Program-made: the position numbers and the translations under genes
The notes under the pieces: model-generated
What the model was told of the DNA's origin: nothing
Seen by the model: only the letters and a program-made list of their open reading frames with translations
The model's database searches: none
NCBI GenBank assembly: GCA_973895155.1
Contig: OZ316898.1
Span: 12,958,001 to 13,022,000 of the forward strand
Reading direction: 5' to 3'
Source: Marsupella aquatica
Taxonomy: Eukaryota > Marchantiophyta
DNA length: 64,000 nucleotides
Part shown: positions 21,354-32,999 of the stretch, piece after piece
Position numbering within the stretch: position 1 is the first letter of the stretch
Layout of the letters: each line of letters starts with the position of its first letter

Positions 21354-24100
21354 AGGATGTCGCAGTGATCTACGAAGTAGCAAGATAGAGGACCTATTGT
21401 AGGTGGTCATGTTTAGTAGTTGTGGCTGGCATTAAATTCAACTGTTGCTATCAGCATCCCAGTAGCTCCTCAACGTAAAATATCTCGCCTCAATTTTTTG
21501 ACCGGATACATTGAGCTTTGTGAATGTATGCTATCAAGTGACTGGCTTTCAATCATAATCGACGATGACATTACCTGATCTCACGCTTCACTGGGAATAA
21601 ACGACAGGAGATGTATATCCGACTGTCTGCTCGTCTTCAAAAGCAGGCAGAAGATTTAGTGATGCGAATCCTTCCCTGAATATGCAACCTCGTTGGAGCT
21701 TCTGTCAAGCCTAGAGTTTGGTATTCTCTACTGTATTTTGATTTGACGGTAGCCAGGATTCTGCTGGAAAATGGGGTCCTCTGCGGTGACCGAAGACTCG
21801 TTTGCGGAACCCTAAATTTGTGAGAATTCTACTATATGTTGCCACGCAAAGCTTCATTTGCACTAAACCAGTAGACTACTGTCTTGGTTAGTCTCCCGAT
21901 TTAAATCTTGGCACGACGGAAAGGAGTAGCATATATTCCCGCAGAAGCCGAATGAAAATGATCTTTGCGGTGAGGGGAATCGTTTTACTTTGCATGTGAA
22001 TGTAATCTCTGCCTCTGCCTCGTTTGGTTTGAATGACGTTGCATTTTCTCATGCTCTTTGGTCAAGTCGCCTCATCAAGATCTGTTTCTCGTGGGTCCAA
22101 GCGAGGACGTAATGGAACGATATTTTCGAAATTTAGTGTCGGACATTTGTCTAGCACGATGGTCGGTGAAAGTTCCAAAGTCCTCAGCTGGAATCATAAA
22201 ATATCCTTGTAGATGGACTACTCTTGCTGCCTGAGGAACATATACGGAGAAATTGAGGAGGAAAGAATGGCTCTCTGTTTTCGCTTTCGGTTCGACTATG
22301 TTCTGCTTTCAGTTGGGCGTCTGGCTGGTGCAGTTCTATGTGTTTTACCAGATTCAATAGGGTTTTCCCCTCCCCGAACTTCCGATCTGGTTCGCTCTCC
22401 TCTGATTTTCAGTTGGTCTTTACAGCCGGGTCTTTGTGGCTGGTTTCAAGTTGTGCGTTTCACAAGATAATTGTGGGTACGATATCCGATGAGCTCTCTA
22501 CTCTGATTTCAGCTGGAGTTTTCGGTGTTTAAACAAAATTGGATGTGTTTCCCCAGCCGAAGACTAATGGCGGATTGGAGAGCTGGGGCTGAGTTTCGCT
22601 TCTGCTACCCAGCAGCCCTAAAACGATGACTTGTCCTGCTTTTTAAAGGTTGGGTTTCTCTCCTGTTCCTGGAAATCAAACATGTGCCTGCCTGAGATAT
22701 GCAGAAATGCATAAGTAATAGATCCTGGATCTTAGTTGAGTGCCACCTTGGAACCAGATGCAAACAGAACTCATGGAACAATAATCTTTGTAATTGAATT
22801 TTTTTATAGAACCTCTTATCAAGAAAATAATTACTAAATTATAGAACCTCTCGGCAGATATGAGGGACGTGAGGCCTGGTTTTTTCAATCTCCGGACTTT
22901 CGTCACATCGGTGTCATCATGAATTGCTGTAGGATGACATGAACTGACTCGACTTGGAACCAGGACTGTGGCCTTTCCTGTCAGTGTTATCTCTTCATAG
23001 ATTGGATTGTTTTCATGCCGGATGCATATACTTACTAAGGAAGGGAAACGAGCATTTTCTTCTTGTCTTTGCGAAAAAAAGGCATAACAAGAGTATATTT
23101 TGTCTTCGTGAAAAATAGAGGATATGCCTTTTTTTCAGACTCAGCTTAATTGTCAAAGTAAGAATCCTAGTTGCAAGCCAAAACCCACTGATTTTCTTCT
23201 AAAAATGATCCATTGGCTTGCAAACCATCTTCCACCAAAAGAAGACCAAAGTGTTTTGTTTTTGAAACACTTGCTCAACTCATACCATGACAAAAATTTA
23301 TCCTGACCTCCACAAGCTAGCGGTGTTGATGATGTGAAGCACACTGGTAGTTTGATTTCCTGTTCACAGCAATAGTGTTATTCACGCTCGTATTCACACA
23401 CTTTCTCCATCCTGTTGCAGGTTCTTTCTTTAATCCATGATCGTGGTTTTTGACTTTTTTCTTGGATGAGAAGTGGACCGATGCTGGAGTAAATCTACAA
23501 TGCACTTGTGAGAGAGTAAATTTAACAATGGACCTGTGCTTTACCACATTGCCATGCATACATTCTAGCTAGTTAACATAGGTGAACATTCATATATTTT
23601 TAGCATTGGATCCGTGCTTTGCGACTTAAAGGAGAGACACAATACTAAAATGGATACATGCTCAACCAATTTAGAATGGGTCCATGCCATGGCCGGAGAT
23701 CAAAGAGATCTTGACCAAGTTGAGCCAGGATTGGCATTTATTTGAGATCACCCCTCAGTGAGGAAGAAGGTCAGCTAAGTTAGGCATGATTGAAGATAAT
23801 ATTGTTGATCTAGACAGCAGATTTCTTTTAAACACTAGCGGTTCTTTTTAAATTTAGGAAGGAGGTCAGGTGGCTTTTTTGACACATTGTGAGACATTGG
23901 GTTGAAGCTATATACTGGGCTACAGTTTGTTATGTACCATTTAAAGGATTTGAGTGTAGTTAGTAAGGAAAATTGGTCTACCATGTTTTTAGGATTCGCG
24001 ATGTGGTGTAATGATGTGTCTTGTTTTGGGGTTTGTAAACAACAAGACCTCTGCACCCATCAACATGACTGCATAGATGACAGATTCGGAAAACCATTAT
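21354..24100. other. Gene-poor spacer downstream of eL33
   Basis: This contains the 3' untranslated region of eL33 and then about 2.5 kb without a supported gene. Frames are all below 90 codons and lack recognisable motifs. A few short echoes occur (CTTCGTGAAAAATAG versus TTTGCGAAAAAAAGG near 23050-23110; ATGGACCTGTGCTTT versus TTGGATCCGTGCTTT near 23530 and 23610). Confidence 0.35.
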
Positions 24101-24109
24101 TTCATTGCC

Positions 24110-24750
24110 TCGCTTACAAATTTTGACGTCACCTCAACATATTATAATGATTCCATTGCCGCAACAAACACATGTCATGACAACATGGCCACAACGATTG
24201 CATGGTGGCAACAACAATTTTAGTGAAACATTTTACAGCTTTGAATTGTTATTTTGGATTGAAGATTTTAAATTCCTTTTTATTTGTTAAACGGGCAAAA
24301 TTGCAACTACTCAATTGCCTTGTTGACTTTATAATGCAAATTTTACTTAATATATTCCGATGCTGTGAAATATGAGTCATAATGATTATGCTTAAATGAA
24401 TTTAAAAACACCTTCCCTTGGTTACTTGAGGTGGGGCCCCAGGGATTGGGATGACACTAAAGGGGAGGGAGAGGAGGGGAGGCCAAGATAGGGGGATGTC
24501 ACCCTCAACCCAGGGTTGCGTGATTGTGCCTGCCTTGCGCTCCCATGACCATGCAGTCATTGTAGGCATGGTTTCTTTATGGCCATGCTGTCAATGTTAC
24601 TTTGTTGCATGGACCGCATGGCTACAACAAGAACACGAGTGCAATTACACATAAGACACCTCAACAACTTCCTTGCCTCACCTGCATTTATTTGCCTCAC
24701 CTAGACATCCTTTGTGCAACGCTTGAGTATTGGGCTATTCTTAAGAAATA
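24110..24750 (+). repeat. Dispersed copies of the CTCACCTCAACATC repeat family
   Basis: Near 24126 there is GTCACCTCAACATATTA. At 24650-24735 the order CACCTCAACAACTTCC, TTGCCTCACCT, CCTAGACATCCTTTG, GTGCAACGCTTGAGTATTGG mirrors 600-670 and 840-870. Shared flanking words (CACATAA, GATTGCA) suggest a larger mobile or segmental unit. Confidence 0.5.
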
Positions 24751-25095
24751 ACCAGAAGTGACATATAGAGCGTTGAGAGGGAGAGGAGACCGTACTCCCT
24801 TTAGTGTGCATGAGGGTAAGGTGTTTTGTAGTAAATATAAAGAAATACCTGAAAATAAAGGTATTGAAAACACAAAAGTACCCAAAAAAGTAATATGGAA
24901 GGGAAATACACATTGGAGCAAAGATTTTTGGGTGTTACTGGTACTAACATGGAAGGAGATTCTGGTAGACTATTGACCTTGGTAAATATTTGATCCTCCT
25001 TGAAGATTTATTACATATGGAGTCATTTGTCTGTTGGGTTTTTACATATGTAGGAGTAGATGTCTTTTGCTTGATTGGCAGATGGTTAATCCTCC

Positions 25096-25940
25096 TGGAT
25101 TTCAACCCTGCGTTAAATCTACAACAAGTTAATGCTCCCCCATTTTTGTGGGGATCTGTACACTGCCTGTCCCAGTCCCTAATGTTGCTGCCCTGCTCCT
25201 GTCCAAGTTTGCCAGAACATAAACCAAGACTCTTCTTTGTCACCCGCTCCGGCCCGATCAACTTTGTGCCATCGACTTCGGGTTTATGCTTTGGCACCTT
25301 TCATTTGTTGTTGCCTGCTCCGGCCCAATAGACTTTCATTGTGTCATCAACTTCTTCCTGGTGGAGTCTTGGTTTATGTTCTGACAACACTTCTCCAATT
25401 GAGTCAAGTTTGTTTTGTAATAGAGTCTAAGTGTTGCAGAGCCTAGTACTTTGGTAAGAGTCAAGATTGATAGAGTCTTGGTTAATGTTTTGCCAAAATG
25501 CTTCTTTTCTATGGAGTAGTAATATATGTTTTGGCGACACTTCTTTCCCAATGGATTCATGCCTGTTTAGTAATAGAGTCTAAGTGTTAAGGCAAAGCCA
25601 AGTACTTTGGATAAGAGTCAATCATGATTAATGATAGAATCTTGATTTATGTTCTAGCAAACTTGGGCCGGAGTGGGCAGGGGGAGTGGGTAGCAGCATT
25701 GGGGACTTGGGCCGAAGGGGGTGACAACAAGTGATGGGTGCCAGAACATAAACCTGAAGTTGATGACACAAAATTGATCGGGCCGGAGCGGATGACAAAT
25801 GGTAGAGTATTGGTTTATGTTTTGGCAACTCCGGCCGTAGCGGGCAACAGCATCGGGGACCGGGACGGGCAATGTATGGGGCCCCAAGAAAAGTGGGGAG
25901 CATTAACTTGTTGTAGATTTAACGTGCGGTTGGATTTCAC
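25096..25940. mobile_element. Long inverted-repeat (foldback-type) element
   Basis: The arm at about 25096-25325 matches the reverse complement of about 25712-25940 over roughly 230 bp. Shared blocks are GTTAAATCTACAACAAGTTA, ATGCTCCCC, CAGAACATAAACC/CAAAACATAAACC and CCGCTCCGGCCCGATCAA. The loop carries a direct repeat of about 151 bp period (units starting near 25373 and 25524, each with TAATAGAGTCTAAGTGTT). There is no coding capacity. The structure fits a foldback element or large MITE; a target-site duplication was not clear by eye. Confidence 0.75.
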
Positions 25941-26299
25941 GCTTTGATCAGTAGCTCAGTTCTCTGAGTTGGCTGGTTCCCTCGCTGGGGTTAAGTTGAC
26001 CCTGATATTGTGGCTCTTTTCTTTTTCTTTTTCCCATTTTTACCCTTGTCCTTGGGGCTGAATGTGTTTCGCCTCTGGGTGAATTTTGGTCATTGGTTGC
26101 ATGTGCTCTGGCCGTTTTACTCCCATTTTTACTTGGTTTCACTTTTTCTCTAAGTAAAGTGCTGCTTTCAAAAAAGAAAGAAGGGCGTATCACTATAATC
26201 TCTATCAAACCCTAAATTCAAATACAGAGCTACTGCATTGCGCTACAGTAACTGTCCCTGATTACCTAAACCCCTTGTGTACATTTCTCTTTGCATTTC

Positions 26300-26430
26300 T
26301 ATTGATGGTCATGACCCACAACACTCCCACCCGGTCTGGAGGTTATGAGATTTAGGTCGCATGGCTAGTCCCACTCAAGGGTTATCCAATTCAGGCACAT
26401 ACAATAAAAAATAGAGCAAATGCACAATCA
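26300..26430 (+). repeat. Dispersed repeat family R2, copy 3
   Basis: CATGACCCACAACACTCCCA, then GGAGGTTATGAGATT, ATGGCTAGTCCC, AAGGGTTATCCAATTC and AAAAATAGAGCAAA run in the same order as copies 1 and 2. Confidence 0.6.
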
Positions 26431-26585
26431 GACTTTTGCTTGATTACCTATGGCCACTCTGGGGCGCCCTTGGGGATTACATTCCATAACCCCCTTGGCA
26501 CCATGGATTACCCTACACTAAAACATACGCTAACCCAAACATCCATATCCGTTCACCCTTTACGAGGTCCCGTGCTCTTTGCCAA

Positions 26586-26780
26586 GCCCTGTGGCCCCAA
26601 TCTGTACCTTTTAAAAAAATTTCAAAGAAAGGGGGGGGGGGGGAGGCGCGGCAAATGCCCCAAACTGCAGCCACCCTGGCGAAAACGGACCGTGGCCAGC
26701 GGCAGCCATGGCCAAACTAAACACCAAACTAATCCGGCCAAGGATATGGAGGCCCTGTGGCCCCAATCTGTACCTTAGCT
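26586..26780 (+). repeat. Direct repeat around a G homopolymer
   Basis: CCCTGTGGCCCCAATCTGTA is present near 26588 and again near 26753. The first copy is followed by a run of about 14 G (26631-26643). No gene is seen. Confidence 0.7.
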
Positions 26781-26959
26781 CATGCCTGTCTGCCATCCCT
26801 AATTTGCAGGGTTGGTAGGCAGACATTGAATTAGCTGTGACTTGTACCATAGGTCTGTCCCCTACGGTACCAGCCCCTCCTGCCCTCACCGTGGCTTCAA
26901 TGGCTTGCCATGGCTTGCCATCTAGCTAAGGTAACAAGGTACAGTCAATGTATAGGGAC

Positions 26960-29180
26960 TGTACCTTGAGCTCATATCATATTTTGTGGTTCTGTACTTT
27001 GGATCCGGACCTCCTGAAGCGCTGCCAGTCTGCTCATCAGCTGCTGACGCCTGTCCTCTTTGGCTCCTTCCTTGGGCTTGCCCTCGGAATGTTTAAAGGA
27101 CACTGTCCTCACAAAGTCACAAGTTCCTCAAATACTCGTCTGAAGTACGATACTGTAATAAAGGCTCACTCTCTGTTTCTCACCCATGGCGTCTTTAAAA
27201 AAATGATATTTAGGGGAGACCGAACATACTTGTTCGGCTTGGGTAAGGTTGGATTACCTTACCCATTTTCCCTAATGGTCAGATGACCTCACTTTGCCCC
27301 CCTGTCCAGTTGCTCTCGGTTACTTGTCAAAGAAATCACCCTGCCAAATGGACTGCCCATCCAAGGAATGGCTGTAAACGCTGTGCTGATCCACCTTAGT
27401 TTCTTCTCATTTCTGTTTCAACCCACTTTTCTCTATACAATACCTTTAGGCAATAACAGATTAACACACTTCTATTTACACAAATTTGCATTACAGCATT
27501 AACATATTTATGTTTACACAATATTTTAGGGCAGCTCATCTTTACATAATATTTTAAGGCATCGACCAAATGACCACAAGAGCGGTTGTGCAATCACAAG
27601 CATTGGACTAGGGTACAATTACTGTAAAATTTTAAGAAATAATGTTTCAATTTGATGATGATGATCAACTAGATTTGTGTACTAGATTTGTGTTGTAAAG
27701 TTTTTCATGTTTTGTGAAAGCTATTTCATTCAAAGACAATCCAGGGATTTGCGTATAGATTTTCAAACCCAGATCCCTCTCTTAAAAGGATCTCACGTTC
27801 TGCTCTTCAAACCCGTTCTGAATTGTTCTGATCGAACTTCGATGCAACATACTAATATTAATTACTCCGAGAGTATGTTGGCTTCTCAACATGATAATTG
27901 TGACTATTAGTAATCGAGTGATCATCCAGTCCCAAGACTTGATTCTGATCTGGATAATACCACTGTCTCTGAAAAAACGGTTTTGATGTCATGTGCAATC
28001 TATGTAAGTAGCTTTCCTCAGTCGGAATTTCATTAGCACAATGGATCTCCGGTATGAAAAAATGTGCGAGGTGGAATAATTTACGTACAAAACTTTCACG
28101 TCTGAATTTCGTTAATTAACTGCACGATTTCATGGATTTTGGTTATGGAAACTTGTTGTTGATCGAAGCGAATTATACACTGAAGTTAATGGGAGGATCG
28201 AGAGGACATCGACATATACTAGGACGTACAGGTTTAATCGATCGAGCACATAAGCTATTATAGAGAGCGTAGGGAAGTAAGTAAGATGGGAGCTATGTCC
28301 TGCAGATCGCATCTGTAATAAGAATCTTTGAAAATGTGGTTACTAGTCTAACTTATTTGGTTGTCTTGAACTCTTGTCTTGAAGATTTGGTTCTGGCCTC
28401 CAAGATAGTCGTAAGATAGGATATTCCAGATAGGGAATTTCATTTATAGCATCAAACTATAAATTTACGTTGTAGTGTTCTGATCATCAATCAATCAATG
28501 AGAGACCCAGAACTCACACACAATACAAAGCCCGGGGGTACGTACCTAGTCAAGAATGAATCGATGATCCCAAGGGTAGTCCCAGAAGATGAACCGTGAT
28601 GAGATGTGCGTACCACTAATGAACTAGGTAATTACAGTGGATACATGGAGAGAGTGGCTCCCGTAATTCAAGGAGGAAGTGGAGAATATCTGAATATCTA
28701 ATAATGAGAAACACTTGGTAGCGCAATACACAGGTATCAAGGCTGCAATGAAATTGATGACACATAAAGAGAGGGACTCCCGTAAATCAATGAAGAAGTG
28801 GTGCATATCTCAAGATAGTACAGCTTAACTTTGTAGCGCAATTACTACACAAGGTAATTCCAGTACTTTATACACAAACTTACAGTCTGTCAAGGCTTTA
28901 GAAACCAAAATTAATGGCCATATTGAGGCCGATCGTCGCCAATCAATACCGTAGTACAGTGATTTGTTTTCTTGTTGGAATATTTAGCTCAGGGAATGAT
29001 CATAGGTCGGTTGCTCTCAAATGACTTAAATAGTTGAATTGCTCGATCAACTCGCAGTACTACTTTTATGGTCTGTAGTTGCCTTCTCGTCAAAATCACT
29101 TAGATGTAATCGCACATAAAAGTAGCACACTCATCAGAGAATGGATGTACGAAAATCAGAGTGAATATATGAAATCACAC
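26960..29180. other. Gene-poor spacer
   Basis: No supported gene. Near 27590-27650 there is GCATTGGACTAGG followed by TTTTAAGAAATAA, echoing the ends of the CTCACCT repeat blocks. A diverged tandem duplication of about 119 bp spans 28648-28860 (units with GGCTCCCGTAATTCA / GGACTCCCGTAAATCA and GTAGCGCAAT). Confidence 0.35.
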
Positions 29181-29461
29181 AATGGACGTACCTCCTTCCC
29201 GTCCTTCTAGGTGCACTTACTGGAAGGCATTCAATTTGATGTACAGTACGGGTACCTGCCCGGCGATACTTGCTATACATGCATGCATGGTCCGGTCGAG
29301 CTCGATCGAAGGTTTGAGCTCAATTGACATTCAAGCTGACGGATTCCAACCTGCAATGCACGTAGCAGAAGTGAGGGTTCGGATCGAGAGCTCCTAAGCT
29401 CTGCATGGCCGATCGACGATCGAGAATGCTCCAGGGTACGTACAAGGTCTTCAACGTTCCT

Positions 29462-29468
29462 TATAAAA
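29462..29468 (+). promoter_or_regulatory. TATA box of the lipid transfer protein gene
   Basis: TATAAAA lies 182 bp before the start codon, placing transcription start near 29495 and leaving a leader of about 150 nt. The position is plausible for a plant promoter; there is no direct evidence. Confidence 0.55.
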
Positions 29469-29643
29469 GACCAGTTCCCGAGGCGATTCTTTCCATTGAG
29501 AATTGAGTACATTCAGGATCTTTGTTTGTGAAGCTACAGTTGTGGCAACCTCTGAAGTCTTCCCATTCAACATTTGTTTACTAGAAATTGCTTTGGTTCG
29601 AAAGTGCCAAGTGGTCCTCTATTTCTGCGGTTTGTGAGAGAAG

Positions 29644-30027
29644 ATGGCGACGAAGGTGGTGTTGGCTGTGGCGGTAACGCTCATGGCCATGCTGGTGGTT
29701 GCATCTTGCCAGCCCACTGGCCAGTGCCCACCCGTGGCGCAGTTTATGCCTTGCCTGCCATACGTGAACTCGCCGAATGCAGGGAGTCCAGCCCAGGGTG
29801 GAACATGCTGCCAGTTGGTGATGACACTGAGCCAGGACTGCCTGTGCGATGCAGCCAAGAACCCAAATCCGGCACCAGGTGTTACAATTGATTTTCAGAA
29901 GGCGCTAACCTTACCAAAGGATTGTGGGCGTGCGGTCCCTCCTAACACCGTCTGCAACGGTATTAACTCAGATCATTCTGCTTTCACTTACGAGAGAGTA
30001 AATTCAATCCTTGGAGGGACACAATGA
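29644..30027 (+). CDS. Non-specific lipid transfer protein, secreted, eight-cysteine motif
   Basis: A single-exon gene of 127 residues. Residues 1 to about 22 are a hydrophobic signal peptide (VVLAVAVTLMAMLVVAS). The mature part has the eight-cysteine pattern C28, C37, C55-C56, C66-x-C68, C94 and C104, with Leu between the CxC cysteines. This four-disulfide helical fold binds acyl lipids in a tunnel and acts in the cell wall, cuticle or apoplast. There is no hydrophobic tail after C104, so a GPI-anchored (LTPG) form is unlikely. The tail of about 23 residues ends NSILGGTQ. The subclass is not clear. The start is the first Met of the frame and yields the signal peptide directly. No lesion is seen. 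Confidence 0.93.
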   Translation: MATKVVLAVAVTLMAMLVVASCQPTGQCPPVAQFMPCLPYVNSPNAGSPAQGGTCCQLVMTLSQDCLCDAAKNPNPAPGVTIDFQKALTLPKDCGRAVPPNTVCNGINSDHSAFTYERVNSILGGTQ

Positions 30028-32600
30028 TCGTTACTAGCAATGTATATCATCCATTGGAATCTGCAGGATAGCAGCTGTTAGCCTACGGTGCTGCTCCTTG
30101 CAGCAAGAGAGTTAGTTACTAAATGCTCTTTCCTCCTCGATGTAGTCTTTGCATGCTACTGTAGACCTACATAATTCTATTATATAGTAGGGCAACCGAA
30201 ACGCCGACGTACACTATGGTTTTCAAGACCTGCAGTTTTTTTCTGCCCGGGTTGAGTTTGACTGTCTGACAGACCTGAGCCCTTTTATTTTTGCCTTCCT
30301 CTTTTGCTTTCTCTCTTTTGCTCGTACAGGATGATTTTTGCATCTTCGATAATTCGGTACCGTGGTCCGGTAGCCTCGTAAGGGAGTAACAAGCTACGAG
30401 GGCAATGAATTTAGATCGACTGTCAGGCAGCTTGATCACTGATGTTCGGAGTCTCTCTGTAACAACGAACCAGCCGGTTCTTCAAAGCAGGAAATTAAAT
30501 AGATTAGGGAGCTTTTGTAATCAGTGTATTCCGTGTATTCAGTGGTCACTTGGTCAGCCACGCGGGTGCTGCAGGTTCTGGCAGTTTCAATTTGGCTTGT
30601 GGACCACACTGATTGTTGGTCTAGTTGAATTTTTCGATTTTTTGGCGTCCGTTCACCTTTGCTGGTTTCTAGCAACTGTGCTGCACAATTAATATCTCGG
30701 TGTTGTCTGTGTTTCTATCCTGACAGAGTAGAGTTTGTTTGCATAAATGCAGGTACCCCGGTGCCTGGCCGCTAATCGCTTCATATCCTGAAACAAGGTG
30801 GGAAATACGAGGGGATGTAGGGCGTGCATGTATGGCGGACAAGATCTTACGGACTGTAACGTACGCTCATTCACACCTTCAATTGAGCCCAGGGATAACA
30901 GTGACTGTCGGTTTGGAACACATCAGGCGAAGCCACCTTTCTCAACTCATCAGGGTTGATTGAATTTTGAGTTGCAGGCACTGCTCAGAGTGCGCCTTGG
31001 CTGCGGATAGATCAATCGGATGTAGCTAGATAGAGAGAAGATTAGCTAGCTAGCTAGTACAACGATGGAGCATGCAGTCATGCAGTCAGCTTTGCCTCTT
31101 TTCCCCCCCCCCTTTCTGGAACAGTCAATTTCTGACGATATCGATACAACAATACGTAGTTATGCAGAATAACAATCGGTACCCCCACCGCAGAGCCTGA
31201 AATAATAAGCTCACTCCTTCCGTAGGCAGTGTGGGATTTCAGGCTGTAGATGGGAAGGATTGAGCATGCAAAGCTCAATTTCTTAGCTGGGTAGTTTCAT
31301 CAGAAGGCATTTAACAAGTTAGTACATACAGCTCAGAGACTTGAAGCTGGCAGCAGCAAATAAATTGTAGCTTTTCAACATGCTGAGCCTTGAATCATTC
31401 CCAGCTTGAAATGTTGTTTTGGGATTTCTTTCCTTTCCTACGATTCTCAATTTCTCTGAACATGATTCTATGTCATTTTTATGGATGAAATGCATCTGTG
31501 AGCTAGGTTTTCATGGTCCGTGAACTGTCAGCCCGGCCGAGCGTCAGCTGCTGATCGACCAGTTAAACCCTAGCACTCTTGGCTTGATTTATGATTTGTA
31601 TGTAGGAGTGTTCGTTACTTCGTATTATTGCATCTGAACTGTTCTTGGAACGTGGAGACAATATATGAGGTGAAAGCGAGAATAGGATATGTAGAGTAGG
31701 ATTCAACGAAGGACACGGACAGTTATGCGGGCAGTTATGCGGCATGTCACTAAAACAAAGTATGTCACAAGTGCCAAAGGACAAACGGGAAAACAAGGTC
31801 CAAAGGCAAAGCAACCCAATAACCGATTTATAAGGGCCCTCTTTTGAAAAATTTTCAATCCGGGTATTCCTATTCGAGTTTGTCTGTTTGTTGCCCGAGG
31901 CAGGAGGTGGGCGCCATGTCGATCAAGAGTGTGCAGCCAGGCCAGACCGAGACCATCCCTAACGATGATGTAGTACGTTCGAAAAGCTTTGCTGGGTGGA
32001 TCAGCAAGTTATGATCTCATATGCGATGTGTGAGTATGGGTGGCTCTTCTGATCGTCTGCAAACACGTTTACAGTACTGTGGTAGAAGAGTAACTTGCAC
32101 CGAGTCTGAAGGAGAAGAATGCCCGTACTCGAGGACTAATCACTATAAAGTCTAGCTGATCGACTGATCTCCTCTTCGAAGCGGTTGGGTGTTCTGTTGC
32201 CTGAGTCGTTCTGCCTACTTCTCTCACCTTGTCATCTTTAACGTCTAACAAGGGCATCGTACCACCGAAGGTCTGTTTCGATTCTGTCTTTCAGGTGTCT
32301 TAATTTGAATCCAGTCAATTGCCCTCCCTTTCAGCTAGCTAGTCGTTTTGCCTTACCCCATTGCTTTTTGTAATTGTCCCCACTGGATAGCATTCGAGTA
32401 CAGTACGTTAGCATTGGCAGTTGTAGCACTTCTTCCTAGATCCGTACTGACTCGCTGACTGAGCTGATGCTTGCCATCTCCTCACTAATTGCCTGGATAT
32501 GCTCATTCCACTCCACTCCACTAGACAGTTGTAATAACTGAATGATGCACTTTTCTCAGACCTATGCATGTCGATTCCCCCTTGTTTGCTCGAAGCTAGT
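30028..32600. other. 3' flank and spacer after the lipid transfer protein gene
   Basis: No supported gene. A 32-codon frame at 31916-32014 in a good context (GCGCCATGTC), with a possible 5' splice site GTACGT after codon 19, might be a first exon. I found no partner exon. Confidence 0.3.
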
Positions 32601-32634
32601 GGGTTGGCCTTGCCTCATAGCATCTCAAGAGAGA

Positions 32635-32985
32635 GGGCAAAATGAGTCTACTACCTCTAAAGAACAGCATATATGGGCCAATGTATATAGGGGCTGATTT
32701 TGGAGACATGACTTCCCAATGGTGGCCCCCCTATCGGTAAAAGAAATGGCAGTCAGCTTCCATTTTTACAAGGAGGGTCAAATGAGCCTGTAACCTTTCG
32801 AAAGAGCATATATGGGCCAATTTTGGAGAGATGGCTTCCCAGTGGTGGCCCCTATCCCCTATTCATAAATAAAGGGCAGACAGCCTGGGCAGCTCCATTT
32901 TCACGAACTCTGACCCCTATCCCCTATTCCTAAATAAATGGCAGACAGCCTGGGCAGCTCCATTTTCATGAACTCTGACTGCCAT
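32635..32985 (+). repeat. Nested tandem repeats (about 138 bp and 65 bp)
   Basis: A unit of about 138 bp carrying GCATATATGGGCCAA, then GACTTCCCAATGGTGGCCCC, is repeated twice from about 32635. Its last part, starting CCCCTATCCCCTATTC, is itself duplicated with a 65-bp period (32849 and 32914) and includes GGCAGACAGCCTGGGCAGCT. Confidence 0.8.
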
Positions 32986-32999
32986 ATTTGGTAGAAATG

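Noticed and set aside
31916-32014. Small frame MSIKSVQPGQTETIPNDDV... with possible 5' splice site
   Set aside because: No partner exon or homology recognised; kept only as a note in the spacer entry.
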